A DNA stretch of 64,000 nucleotides from Diphasiastrum complanatum (GCA_029204225.1 CM055093.1:23603912-23667911); one strand, 5' to 3'; numbered from the stretch's first letter, positions 22,159 through 34,812 are shown. Translations and numbers: made by a program. The notes: generated from the letters alone by a model not told the origin.

Positions 22159-22170
22159 TGGTATCAGAGC
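22159..22170 (+). other. Primer-binding site of Copia-A
   Basis: TGGTATCAGAGC begins at the first base after the LTR, complementary to the 3' end of initiator tRNA-Met in plant copia elements. A non-coding leader of about 590 bp follows. Confidence 0.95.
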
Positions 22171-22758
22171 TTGTGTTTCAGGTTATGAAGGAGGAAATCA
22201 GATCTATCAATGATTTGGTGAAGATATCAAGTCTAGAGCATGCTAGAGAGGATTCTACACCAAAATCGGATTTTTTGCTTTTGTAGATTGGATCTTTTGT
22301 AGATCAAAACACTAAATAGGTCAATATACTTGTTCAATTCCGTTTTCTGAATTCACATGCTGGATCTGGCCGATTTTTGGATCATTGGTTCAGCCTAAGT
22401 GGTGGCTTATAGATTGCATATCAAATTTTCAGCATTTGCATGTAGATTTGGAATAGTCAATTTTTTGTGATTTTGTCAAAATCCTAATTTTGATTGGATC
22501 TCTAGATAGTGAGGTTGCTGGACTTCATTTGAGTGTGTTTCAATCTTAGGAAGTGGCAAAAGTCATTAGATTGAGGATAGATCATAGGTTGATCAAGATT
22601 CCATGATTCTATGTGTTGATTTGCTTGGATAAGTGCTAGAAGAGAATTTGTGAGATAGTTTCAAATCTTGGTGATTTCTTTTGAAAGCATTTGTTGTTGT
22701 TCAAAGGAGTGCTTTGTGCATTGAAACAGGTTGAAAGAGAAGATCAGGTCATTGCTAC

Positions 22759-25700
22759 ATGGCAACCTCAATTGGAGTCATCTTGGAAGCCAATGATAGG
22801 CTTATCTCAAGTAACTATCATTATGGAAAGTGAGGATGGAGTCACTTCTTGAGATGAATAATGTTTTGGATATTGTTGTAGGTTTGGAGGAGAGACCAGC
22901 AACACAACAAGATCAATTGAGGTATGACAAGAGGGCCAAGAAGGCTCTACACATGATAAAGATGAATGTTACCAATGAACTTCTCAAGGAAGTTGGTAAG
23001 TGCACATCATCTTTGGAAGCTTGGAATTCATTGAAGAAGCTTTATGAATCCAAGTCTACTTCTAGAGTGTTGACTCTAAGAAGGCAAATCTTTTCGTTTT
23101 TGCAAAAGAATGAAGAAAGTCCAAGTACTTTTGTTTTGAGAATGAAAGCATTGAATGATGAGTTAGCTTGCATAGATGAAAGCATTAAGGAAGGAGAACT
23201 TATTCAAGTGATTCTTAATGGCTTGTTGAATGCTCATGCTAACATTGTTCAAAGTATTGCTATTCAAAAGACTTTGCCAAGTTTGATAAATCTTCAAGAG
23301 ATCTTGATCAATGAGGAATATAGGCTTCAAGCAAGAGGTGGATCTACATCGACACTTCAAGAGGATGCTATGTTCACAAAGGGCAAATTCAAGGGCAAAA
23401 CCAAAAGCAAGTGGTCTAAAGGGCAAGATCAAGTGGATGCTTCTTCAAGTGGCAAAAAGAAGGATAGATCAAAGCTTGAGTGCTTCTATTGTGGCATCAA
23501 AGGACACTTTGCAAGTGAGTGCTACAAGAAGAAGAGAGATCAAGGAGACAAGCAAGGTAATCTTACTCTTGATGAGGATGGTTTGGATGTGCAAGATGCA
23601 AATGATGATGCTTTTGTGATGTCTTCATGTATGCTTGCTAATGATGGAGATCTAGATCCTTGGTGGATTGATAGTGGAGCAAGTTCACACATGACCTTTC
23701 ACAAAGAGTACTTCACTTCTTTGTTGGCATATGGAGATGACAAGTGGGTGATCTACACGGCCAATGATGGTGAGTGTGCAATCAAAGGGATTGGCACAAT
23801 TCCTATTTCTCTCTCTACAAATAGGAATATTCATTTGGAGGATGTCTTGTTTATTCCATCTATTACCAAGAATTTGCTTAGTGTGAGTCAAATGCTAAGT
23901 AAGGGCCTCAAGGTGGAGTTTGATGGAGATGCTTGTTTGATCAAAAGGAAGGATGTCTTGATTGGAAAAGGTAAAAGGCAAGGGAAGTTGTTCAAACTTG
24001 ATGCTTGTGTTATTGCTAACCAAGTTGGATGTGTTGCAAGGGAGCAAATTCCTATTCAAGAGGTTTGGCACAAAAGGATGGGACACCTCAACTTCAAGTC
24101 ATTGGAGGTAATGGCAAGGAAGAAGGTTGTGATTGGTCTTCCAAGTTCCTTAAGTAATGACAAGTATGTTTGTGAGTCTTGTGCTTTGTCTAAGTCACAT
24201 AGACTACCTTATACTAGATCTATTTCTAGATCTACAAAGCCTTTTCAACTTGTACATTTGGATATTCATGGATTTACTACAATTAGCAATAGTGGAGCTA
24301 AGATGTATGTAACATTCATTGATGATTTTAGTAGATTTTGTTGGATCTATCTACTAAAGAGCAAGGATGAAGTGTATGATGTCTTTGTCAAGTTCAAGAA
24401 TGCAAGGGAGGACCAATTCTCCACAAAGATCAAGTGCTTGAGAGGTGACAATGGTGGCGAGTACATATCTAACAAGTTCAAGGCCTTTTGTGATGAGCAT
24501 GGGATCAAGAGGGAGTATACAACATCCAGGACCCCACAACAAAATGGAGTGGCTGAAAGGAAGAATAGAACTTTATGTGAAAGTGCTAAAGCTATGAGGT
24601 TAAGTGCTGATCTTAACAAACCATTTTGGGATCAAGCTTTGTTGTGTGCCAATTTCCTGTGCAATAGGTGGCCGAGTGCTATTTTGGATGGAAGGACACC
24701 TTTTGAGATGCTATTCAAGAGGAGGCCGAGTGTCAACTTTCTAAGAACCTTTGGATGCACATGCTATGTCAACATTACTCTTGATGATAGGACCAAGGAG
24801 GATCCATCTTCAAGAAGAGGTATTTTTGTTGGATATAGTGAGGTGAGTAAAGCCTACAAGGTTTACATTCCTTCTACTAACAAAGTGATTGTTGGTAGAG
24901 ATGTCATTTTTTATGAGGGGAACATTCCAAAGGTGTCTTCAAGCATGATTGCTGGTAAAGTAGATGGTTCTAACATTCTTGATGTTGATGAGAAGGATCC
25001 TACTTTGGATGGTGGTGATGATGGACCTTCATCAAGTCAAAAGCCAAGGAGAACATCAAGAGAAAGACAAGTACCTTCAAGGCTCACATATGATCAAAAG
25101 GGTAAGCAAGTAGTTTCTGGAAATTATGTTGCTTTCCTAACCTCTTTGGATGAGCCTACAAGTGTAGATCAAGCAAGGAAAGAAGAGGAGTGGATCCAAG
25201 CAATGGATCTTGAGTATCAAGCTCTTATGAAGAATGGAACACGGAGATTGGTGGAGTTGCCTAAGGACAAGAAAGCTATTGGATGCAAATGGATCTTCAA
25301 GGTGAAGACAAACCAAGATGGATCTATCAACAAGTACAAGGCAAGGTTAGTGGCAAAAGGATATGCTCAACAACAAGGAATTGACTATGATGAGACCTTT
25401 GCACCCGTGGCAAAGATGGTAAGCATTCGAGTCATCATTTCACTTGATACACTTTATGGATGGGATCTATGGCAAATGGAAATTTCAAATGCATTCTTGA
25501 ATGGTGATCTTGAGGAGGAAGTATACATGGAGCAACCCGAGAGCTACATCCCATCAACAAAGCCAAATCATGTGTGTCTTCTACAAAAGAGTTTGTATGG
25601 CCTTAAGCAAGCACCAAGGAGTTGGTATGCTAAGCTTAACACTTTTTTACTCTCTCAAGGCTTTGTTATGAGTGAGTATGATCATTCACTTTATTATAGG

Positions 25701-26711
25701 TTTGCTGGAAATGATGTTACCATCTTGCTAATCTATGTGGATGATATCATCTTGAGTGGTGGAGACAATCAAGATGTGGAGGATATCAAGAATGCTCTTA
25801 AGAAGGAGTTTGAGGTGCATCATCTTGGTAATTTGCATTACATTTTAGGAATAGAAGTCATTAGATCTTCTCAATCTACTTTCATTTGTCAAGAGAAGTA
25901 TGCTAATTCTATTCTAGAAAGATTTCATATGGTAGATGCAAAAGCTATTGATAAACCTATGGAGTCTCATGTAAAGCTTACTATAAGAGGTAATGAAAGA
26001 TCCTTCAAGGACATTACTCTCTATAGAAAGCTAGTTGGTTCACTCATCTATCTAACCATTACTAGACCTGATCTAAGCTATTGTGCTGGAAGATTGAGTC
26101 AATTCATGCAAGATCCTAGTGAGGAGCATTGGAAGCTACGAAAGCGAGTTTTGAGGTACATCATTGGAACTCGAGATTTTGGCATATTGTATGAGGGATC
26201 ATCACCTAATCTTTTTGGATTTTCAGATTCGGACTATGCTGGGGATATCATGGATAGGAGATCCATTAGTTCTTATTGTATTTTCATAGGTGATGGAGCT
26301 ATATCATGGATGTCAAAGAAACAAGCCACTATCTCATTGTCATCTAGTGAGGCCGAGTACAAAGCTCTTACACATTGCACAAAGGAGATGGTATGGATCA
26401 AGAGGATGATCAAGGATCTTCACTTGCTGGATTTTTCAGAGAGCCCAATCATCTTTTGTGACAATCACTCAGCCCAAAGAATGGCATCCAATCCTATCTT
26501 TCATGCTAGGAGCAAGCATATTGAGATACAATATCATTTTGTGAGGGAGCGAGTCATTGCCAAGGAGGTGGAGCTTCAACATGTGTCTTCAAGGGAATGT
26601 CTAGCTGATATCTTCACCAAAGCATTGGGAAAAGACTTGTTCATGAAGCATAGGACTTCACTTGGAGTATTATCAAAGTCTATGCTAAAACTAGTTGAAG
26701 AGGGAGTGTGA
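22759..26711 (+). pseudogene. Copia-A gag-pol polyprotein
   Basis: The natural ATG is at 22759, but one base appears to be missing near 22823, so that frame ends after 22 codons at a TGA. The long frame (22830-26711, 1293 codons; first ATG 22836) carries everything else. By residue of that frame: gag core 1-200, zinc knuckle CFYCGIKGHFASEC near 217, protease WWIDSGASSHMT near 277, pre-integrase VWHKRMGHLNF near 412, integrase Asp/Asp/Glu with GDNGGEY near 538 and GVAERKNRT near 573, RT with YVDDIIL near 968, and RNase H SSSEAEYKAL near 1170. RT motif A reads QMEISNAF: the catalytic Asp is replaced by Glu. Loss of the gag N-terminus and this change argue against autonomy. Confidence 0.93.
26697..26706 (+). 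other. Polypurine tract of Copia-A
   Basis: GAAGAGGGAG directly precedes the 3' LTR and primes second-strand synthesis. It overlaps the last codons of the polyprotein. Confidence 0.9.
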
Positions 26712-27357
26712 AAGATTCAACTAGTTTCATCACATTTTGCAATATTTCCATATTTGGCATATTGAGGCCAAAACTTGTTTTAGACTTAGAGGTTGACTTT
26801 TCAAAGCTCATTAGTCTAAATTTCATTTGAATAAACACTTTTTGAAAGTGTGGGAAAGATAGAATGCGAGTTTGAGTAGATTCAATTTGAATAAGTTGGG
26901 TACATTGAATCTAGACCCAAAATTGGTAGGGTTAGCATTTTGGTGGGAAAGCCAAGTGGCCAAATAGGGTTTGGACCTGTTATAAAAGGATGTAACTCAT
27001 GGAGAGAGTCATCTTCTCTCTTCTCTATCTCATTTCATGCTTATACATGGTTCTCTTGGGTTCTACTATCCATTGGTGCACTATCTTGGTGATTGCTTGC
27101 AATTCTATGTGTAGAATGATCTATATTTGCTATTTTTGGATCCACAGGTGTGAAATACAGTAGCTTGTTGGTTTTGTACGGACAGCAACAGTACATAATC
27201 ATTTCATTCAAGTTTGATCAAGTTCTATTAGTGTTTGCATCTCAAATTGTGTGTAGATGCTGATTTTTTCTACATTGGTGAAATTGGTAGTGTATTTCTC
27301 TTTCTAACCAAAGATCATTCAAGTAGATTGGATCTTAAGGATCTGAAATCTTTCACA
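26707..27357 (+). mobile_element. 3' LTR of Copia-A
   Basis: 651 bp, collinear with the 5' LTR. Most differences fall in a short block near 27146-27190; the G-box palindrome here is changed to CACAGGTGTG. Confidence 0.95.
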
Positions 27358-28445
27358 CTAAGCGCCTTGAAACCGTGGAAAAACGACCAATGCAATCAAG
27401 GCTTGATATATCTGACATGTGAATATCAAATTATGAGGACCTTGTATCAAGATCTGATCCCGAAGATGTGTTGGAGGACTTCCAGGGTGATACAAATGTG
27501 AATCTTGATGCATACTCAGAGGATGATGTCGGCTATGTTTGGGGAAGACACATGTATAGGGTGGATTCGAGGAATATACGTAGAGCCTGCCTTTTCACCA
27601 ACCAACGAGCCATGGACTACTCATTCGAAGAGCAATTGTATAAAGTGTGCATGCACAATGGCCCACCACCATTATCAATAAATGTGTCTCTAAGACCAAT
27701 GATGTTCCAAGAAGGAGATGACCCTGCCGTAGTCTTTGATAGCCCTCAAAAATTCATGACTGTCTACCTCGAGTTTCAAAGAAAAGATATAGTGGAGGCA
27801 GCCAGCAAATACAAAGAACTCTATCCAATGGAGGTGGACACTATTAAGGGCTCAAGAATGGATGGCTTGTGGAAAAATAGATTTTTGTCACATTGCACAT
27901 TTGAGCCTATAGATGGCCAACACTTCTGTTACGCATGTAGTGAAATAGCCACGAGAGACACGAGGCTTGCAAAACAATTGTATGATTCTTTATTCGCCTA
28001 TGTGCATTGTTTTATATGCATATTCAAAGACGAGGCGCGTTACATCTTGGAATCAGACCACCTGAATTTTCAACCACATGCCATGCATAAGAAAACAACC
28101 CTACTTGAGATTATGGAACGTGCACACGAGATATGGATCTCCTTGGGATGACCCGCTTACATCAAAGGAGTGAAGATGGATAATGAGACAAGTAGACGTA
28201 TGGCCTTGTTCTACCAAGGTCTCCGTGGCGTTGTGGGGAGTATAAACATTGGAGCCCAAAATGGAAAATTGCCTTTAAAAACTCTCTACAAAAAATTTGA
28301 TGAGTATACTTTAATCTTATTTCGTTCTGATGAAGTATTCAATAACTTCTTGGAGGTTATGAAACATTATGTAGCCGGGCACTTGCCATACGATGAACCA
28401 GACTTCATTGTGCATAAAGTGAAGAACATGCCATTGGTTATTTGA
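27358..28445 (+). pseudogene. Unknown gene, 3' block with DGQH motif
   Basis: Once Copia-A and one CTAAG are removed, the frame from the left side runs on here (RLETVEKRPMQSRLDISDM), meets TGA 27420-27422, and is open to TGA 28149-28151. It is open again in the same frame to two consecutive TGA codons ending at about 28448. The long middle block (227 codons) includes RDIVEAASKY-like helix text, then FEPIDGQHFCYACSEIATRD near 27900-27950, then helical text to the end. PIDGQH followed by a helix recalls box II of ParB and DGQHR proteins, although the usual Arg after DGQH is Phe. That is a resemblance only; an unrelated plant or transposon gene is equally possible. Confidence 0.45.
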
Positions 28446-28759
28446 TGAATAATTTTAATTTCATACAACATTCATCAAACAAAAATAAATATCATCTATT
28501 ATTCAAATTTTGTATTCCAATACAAAATAGGGCTGTAAAGAATACTTTAATTCAAAAAATGTTCATATTTTGTATTCCAATGTAAAAAAGGGCAGTAACA
28601 ACCTCTACCGCCTGAGGTATATAATTCTATGTATTCAAACAACGACAGTAACAACCCCTACCACCTGAGGTGACATCAAAAAGTTTGCCTTTTTGGTTTT
28701 GGCATAACCCTCATTACAAAGTAATTACTTAAGAACTATAGCTGTCATTACAAAGTTCG
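28446..28759. repeat. Convergent 3' intergenic region with duplications
   Basis: Lies between the stops of two convergent genes. TTTTGTATTCCAAT plus flanks occurs near 28508 and 28567, and CAGTAACAACC-TACC-CCTGAGGT occurs near 28592 and 28645, so a unit of roughly 55 bp has been duplicated twice. Confidence 0.55.
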
Positions 28760-30075
28760 CTATGTATGATCAAATTCTGAATCTTCCTCTGATTCAAAAA
28801 ATTGTGGATCAACACTTCCCTGAGATGCTTGCCCTTCAAAACCTGACTCCAAAGACTTCACAACATCAAGATAGGATTTACTTAGTTCGACATTGTGGCT
28901 ATTGTCGATCGTTATAAGTTTACGACCAGTGACATTCAACAATGGCGTGACACAATTCGATAGCCGAAACAAGCAGACCAACTATTCAGGGGTAGAAAAA
29001 AAATCAACAATTTTGTTGATGCCTTTCCAATGCTTTGCTCTGTTTTTTTGTGCCAGTGAGCATGTAACAAAGTGTTTAATTTATTTTCCTCCATCACCAA
29101 AGCAAAGGGTCAAGAATTTCAATTTGTTGTGCACACAAGGGGACACATCACTTGGGTGCATCTTCATTGTACAGAACAAAAAAAAATAGACTATAAATTT
29201 TGCACATGAATGCCACCTTGTTTTAAAGGGGCAACCAACTCGTAATAACCTTCAAATATAGAGAACCTGATGTCATGCATTGATTTTAGGCTCCCCTTTA
29301 CCCCCGCTTTGATATTTTGCTCCAAAAATAATACAATGACACAAACTTTATGTTTGTCCATTAGGGTCTTTAGACAATGGCGCACCATGGATGTGATGTA
29401 GCTGGATCTCAAGGACTCGATATTGTCGAATATATTCAATGTTGGACTATCCCAAGCAGATGCAGGAATGACCATAAAATTGGACTCATCGACTCTGCAA
29501 CAAATCGCTGCATTGCCCTGTGAGGTCTTCACTTTACAAAAAAACCGCCATCTAGTGCCGACGGTGCTAGTAGTGCTCCCAATGTCAACCTGTCGAATGC
29601 TTTGCATATGTTTTTCTTTTATTTTTTCTACACATTGTCTCAAAGCAGGCAGTATTTCATTTTGAAGTTTAGATGAAATACTTCTTGTACTACTTGTCAT
29701 CGCTCTAATCCAATCAAAGTCAAATTTCTTGTTAATGGTTGTGGATAGCCGTTTTATTATATCTTTATCATACACCAAGTTCTGTGGCAAATCGGTATCC
29801 AACGAAATAAAAAATTGACAACGTACAAGGAAGACATTTCCTTCACAATGTTAGCTGCTCCCACTTCAATATTTTTTTTTTTTGTTTCTTTTTTCGAAGT
29901 ACAACTCGCCTTCCAAAACTTTCTTGAGAACATGATTACATATCGAATCTGGAAGGAACCGCAATACTCTGTACCATTTAGCTTTGTCAAGTATCTTTTT
30001 ATTGGTTTTAGTCCATAAGAAAACAAATGCTTCAATGATGTGCACCATTTTTACCATATTGTTTGATAAAATCAC
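28760..30075 (-). pseudogene. Unknown minus-strand gene, decayed
   Basis: Coding text covers most of this span in shifting frames. It runs WTKTNKKILDKAKWYRVLRF near 30000, a break in a 12-base homopolymer near 29870, a 203-codon frame 29802-29191 (DFDWIRAMTSSTRSISSKLQ; TRWRFFCKVKTSQGN; YYELVAPLKQGGIHVQNL), a break near 29185, then HNKLKFLTLCFGDGGK, TAA 29081-29083, FSTPE, TAG 28982-28984, LVCLFRLSNCVTPLLNV and a very acidic end (FESEEDSEFDHT) at 28760. The last three blocks share one frame. I do not recognise it. YELVAPLKQGG and FSTPE-LV faintly recall adenine methyltransferases, but no D-P-P-W/Y motif is seen. Confidence 0.4.
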
Positions 30076-30109
30076 AATCCAATTTTTTTAACTTCTCCAT
30101 AAAAGAAAA

Positions 30110-30262
30110 AATTCAAGCTCCACCCGTCGCGGCAAGGGAAGCCTAAAAAGAAAAAATTAATTTTTTTTTTAAGGCTCCACCCACCGCGGTGGACCCTCCA
30201 AAATTGTTTTTCAGATTTTTTTTTGGAGGCTCCACTCACCGCGATGGATGGTGCCTCCAGAA
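30110..30262. repeat. GC-hairpin repeats, right cluster
   Basis: Three copies about 55 bp apart of a GGCTCCACCC / GCGG unit: CTCCACCCGTCGCGGC near 30117, CTCCACCCACCGCGGTGG near 30175, and CTCCACTCACCGCGATGG near 30231. They are separated by A- and T-runs. This is the palindrome family found left of the gene pair at 19515-19810 and 20733-20820. Confidence 0.65.
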
Positions 30263-30540
30263 ACAAATATATCTTTTGTAAAACAAGTATCAAACATTGT
30301 CAAAATTCAGTTATTTTGTGATTAATTAACATCTTGAAATTCTTCTGTCCATTTTTTAAAATGGATTTTGAGAAAGTCCAAAATTAATTGAGACAGTGTT
30401 GATTATAATTTCTAGTATAGTGGATGTATTGGTGACAATAGTATGGTTTTCATTTAATATGGAGAAGTATATCTTGTACAATGCTATATATATGGCTTAC
30501 AACCTCAATATCAGAGCATTGTAGAAAATTATCTACAAAC

Positions 30541-31125
30541 CACTTCTCTCCAATCTGGGTTTCGATTAAGGGAAACTATGGAATATGCTTTAAAGTACGA
30601 GCAACAAGAACAAAGGCTTAAGTTGGAAGCTGAAAGGAAAGAAGAACAATCCAAGTAGTTTGAGAAAATGAAAATGAGGATTCAAAGAGTGAGTATATAC
30701 ACTAAAGCAACAGCGGATCAACAACTGCTTGTGCATGAAATAAAAGACACTTTTGAAGATGAAGATGATCCCAGCAATGAGTTTGATGAGCAAAGTGACA
30801 ACGACGAAGCGGATGAGCGAAGCAATGACAATGAGTCAGATGAGGAAAGTGACGACGAAAGTCAAGTCCCAGATCCAGATAAAGTTGCAGACAACAAAAG
30901 TCCAATTCAAGATTCGGATCAAGTTGCAACATTAGATCTAGACTCTCATCTTATCACAATGATCCAAACATGCTAAACCGCAGTTTCGTAATGACCTATT
31001 ATTAAAGAAGTTATGCGTACTACCACTATCTATTAAACAAAATACTTTCCTTTCGTTAATTAATGTTTTGCACATGGAAGGTTTTGTTATGCTAAACCGC
31101 AGCTTCGTAATGACCTACTAAGCTT
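30541..31125 (+). pseudogene. Decayed ORF: coiled coil plus acidic tail
   Basis: Plus-strand frame: LQSGFRLRETMEYALKYEQQ, then a charged, coiled-coil-like KLEAERKEEQSK, TAG 30657-30659, then KMRIQRVSIYTKATAD and a long acidic stretch (DEQSDNDEADERSNDNESDE) to TAA 30974-30976. One frame over, KPQFRNDLLLKKLCVLPLSI continues to about 31121. The words ATGCTAAACCGCAG and TTCGTAATGACCTA occur together twice (30970-30999 and 31089-31118), a 119-bp offset duplication. No family recognised. Confidence 0.4.
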
Positions 31126-31126
31126 G

Positions 31127-33350
31127 CAAACACTATAGCAAAGATCAGGTCTTGTTATGGTTATCCACATTAAGGAGCCAATAAATTGCCTATAAAGAGT
31201 GATGTCCTTGAAGGATCTTTCATCCTCTTTATTGGTTACTTTTACATCATGCTCCTCTCTTGCATCCATGCATGTTAAATCTACTGAGTAATGAAATGGC
31301 ATACTTAGACTGACAAATGAAGACATAATCTAAATATCTAAGTACTTTCATACCCAAAATGAAGTGCAAAAGCCCGAGATTTACCATCTTGAACTCTTTG
31401 GATAGATTTAGCTTAGTTTTCTCAACACCTTCTAAATCATCTCCACTAAGTATGATATCATCAACATAAAGTAATAAAAGTACAATGCCTTTTGCACTAA
31501 ATCTTATGTATAAAGTGGGATCATACTCACTAGGAGTAAATCCAATAGAGATAAGAAAAGTATTGAGCCTTGTGTTCCAAGTTCTAGAAGCTTGTTTCAA
31601 ACCATACAAGCTCCTCTTGAGATGACACACCTTGTCTTCCATACCTTGCTTGATGAAGCCCTCGGACTGCTCCATGAATATATCCTCTTCCAAGTGACCA
31701 TTTAAGAAAGCATTTGACACATCCATTTTGAAACAACAACCAATCAAAGTGAGAAGCAAGAGCAATGATTAGTCTTATGGTGACCATCTTTGCCACGGGT
31801 GCAAAGGTCTCATCATAATCTATGCCCTCTGATTGAGCATAACCCTTGGCTACAAGCCTTGCCTTGTGCTTAGAAATACTCCTATCTTGATTCAACTTGA
31901 GTTTAAAAACCCACTTACATCCAATTACATTCCTATCCAAAGGTAGATCAACAAGCATCCAAGTATCATTCTCCATCAATGCATTGTACTCATCACACAA
32001 AGCTTGAAACCACTCCTTTGATTCTAAAGCTTCACTACATTTGAAGGCTCTTCAAAAGATGTGATGAAGGCATAAGAAGTAGTACCTCCCTCGGCTTGCT
32101 TACCCTTGTCCTTGTATGTGAGCCTTAATGGCTCCATCCTTGACCTTGTGGATCTTCTTGGTGTGCGTGGTGTTCTTGGTTCTAGCTCTTCCTCATGATC
32201 AAGCTCCTCCTTGATCTCGGGTGCCTCTCTTCCAATAGAGTGGTTAGACAAATCATTTTCAAGCTTATGCATTCTAGTCTCATCAGAAATGATATCTCTA
32301 GAAATGACAACCTTTTGAGAAGAGGGAATGTATATTTTGTAACCTTTGCTTGCATTGTCATAATCTACCATGATCCCCTTCATGGATGATGGATCCTCCT
32401 TGGTTCTTTTGTCCAAAGGGACATGTACATAGCAAATGCATCCAAACACCTTCAAGCTTTTGAGATTAGGCTTTTCTTCATACAATAACTCATAAGATGT
32501 TTTATCATTTATAGAGCTACATGGAACTCTATTACATAAGAAGTTAGCACATGTGAGAGCTTCTCCCCAAAAAGACTTAGGTAGGCATGCATCTAACCTT
32601 AGAGCTTTAGAACACTCAAATAGTGTCCTATTTCTCCTCTTGGCCACCCCATTTTGCTGAGGAGTGTAGGGGCAAGATAACTCCTTCTTGATCACAAAAG
32701 TCTTTAAATTCATTGGAGATATATTCTCCTCCATTATCACTTCTAAAGAACTTGATCTTGTGATTATAATGCTTCTCAACAAAAGCCTTGAACTTTACAA
32801 AACTCTCACGAACATTTGCTTTAGAGGAAAGTAGATATACCCATCCATATCTTGAGTAGTCATCTATAAAGGTGACAAACATTGTAGCTCCACCATTGCT
32901 CTTTGTGATAGCAAAATGCACATCCGAGTGGATCAACTCGAGAGGATGACTTGTCTTTGTGATTGAGCTTGGCCAAGGCACAAGCTTCACATACTTTTTC
33001 CTCCTTTGCCAAAGATCTTGATAGGCCGAGAGCAAGCTCCTCCTTGCACATAGCTTCCATGAACTTGGTGTTGATGTGACCAAGCCTCTTGTGCCACAAG
33101 TGAAATGTGGTCATCTTGGTCTTCTCGGCTACCATCACAACTTGGTTAGGATTTACAAAAGCATCAAGCTTAAATATCCTCCCAAACCTTGTTCCCCATG
33201 CTATGATCATCCCACTTTTCTTCATGTTGCATACATTAGTAGAGAACTCCACAATGAAACCATGATCTAAAAGTTGGCCAACACAAATTCTTAGTGATGC
33301 TAGGAATGAAGAGAGCACCAGCTATCTTAGTCTTCTTGGAGGATCCTAAT
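31127..33350 (-). pseudogene. Copia pol fragment (E9)
   Basis: A minus-strand copia from just upstream of pre-integrase to the end of RT. ALFIPSITKNL lies near 33310, pre-integrase LWHKRLGHINTKFM near 33090, integrase with FRSDNGGEYISNEF near 32730, then GVAKRRNRT near 32640, where the catalytic Glu is Lys. The linker has PRRSTRSRMEPLRLTY near 32130. RT has motif A MDVSNAFLNG near 31700 and YVDDIILSG near 31460, ending at RPDLCYSVCKLSRS near 31140. At least four frameshifts. Gag, RNase H and LTRs are absent on both sides, so it is a truncated piece. Confidence 0.85.
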
Positions 33351-33409
33351 GTAGTCGATTATAGTATAGGGGTCCGTTCACTGGGAGCCACTCGTGCAGA
33401 CCTACATAG

Positions 33410-34231
<822 letters not shown>

Positions 34232-34567
34232 TCAATAATACCCATAAGGGTCTAGTGGCCATTCTGGATAACCTTGTTCATTGACAATTGGGTAGTCGAG
34301 GTATGCCATCGGAGGATCCCAAGATAAATCTTGCTGATAAAATGGATCCTCATAGATTGGCGCAATTGTTCCCAATGTCATGGACTCCCCCAAATCATAA
34401 TGTGGATATGACGTACTTGCTTGATGTTCTTGTCTGTCCAGGTATTCAAAGTATGCATCAACCTGACGACTTTCCTCAGCAGTCAATATCACAGATTTAT
34501 GACAAGGCTTTGTCATTGTAGGTTCTGGTTCTTGCTGTACAATTGGTCGTTTTGGGCTTGGATTCCC
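34232..34567 (-). pseudogene. Exon-like ORF, unknown
   Basis: On the minus strand TTCTTGTTTCTTGTTAAATC then CAG, a strong 3' splice site, precedes an open frame from 34567 to TGA 34232-34234. It is rich in Pro, Tyr and acidic residues, e.g. TAEESRQVDAYFEYLDRQEH, and ends PEWPLDPYGYY. It looks like a C-terminal exon of a host gene or of a large transposon gene. I do not recognise it and see no second exon. Confidence 0.4.
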
Positions 34568-34812
34568 TGGATTTAACAAGAAACAAGAACCTAGTTAATC
34601 GACAATGCAAAGGAATCAAGCATGCTCATAGAAATCTCACTCAAGAACATTGCCATGAACAAGGAACCTGTCTATCGTCGGCAGGGAGCTCCAGAGTTTG
34701 CACTTCGCTGAGGTGCGAATGTGGTCGAAGTGATGGCATTTATGGATGCCTTTGGGTGGGCGTGGATGAGATGGGACATGTCTGTAGTATCGATCGAGAT
34801 TTTAATGAAGTC

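Larger units (their letters stand above)
21508..27357 (+). mobile_element. Copia-A, nearly complete Ty1/copia element
   Basis: A 5850-bp element with two 651-bp LTRs, a primer-binding site, one long polyprotein frame, a polypurine tract and a perfect 5-bp target duplication. By eye the two LTRs differ at about twelve positions (near 1.8%), so the insertion is young compared with the other elements here. It lies inside the reading frame of the unknown 20.9-28.4 kb gene. It is the reference for annotating the other copies, though two defects (see the polyprotein) suggest it is not autonomous. Confidence 0.95.

Noticed and set aside
23311-24619. Secondary frames on both strands within Copia-A
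   Set aside because: Shadows of the gag-pol frame.
28760-30075. Firm assignment of the minus gene as a DNA methyltransferase
   Set aside because: No D-P-P-W/Y catalytic motif or SAM-binding glycine motif is visible; left as unknown.
30110-30262. Rho-independent-type terminators at the GC hairpins followed by T-runs
   Set aside because: The shape fits, but this is eukaryotic nuclear sequence, and the hairpins occur in tandem away from gene ends.
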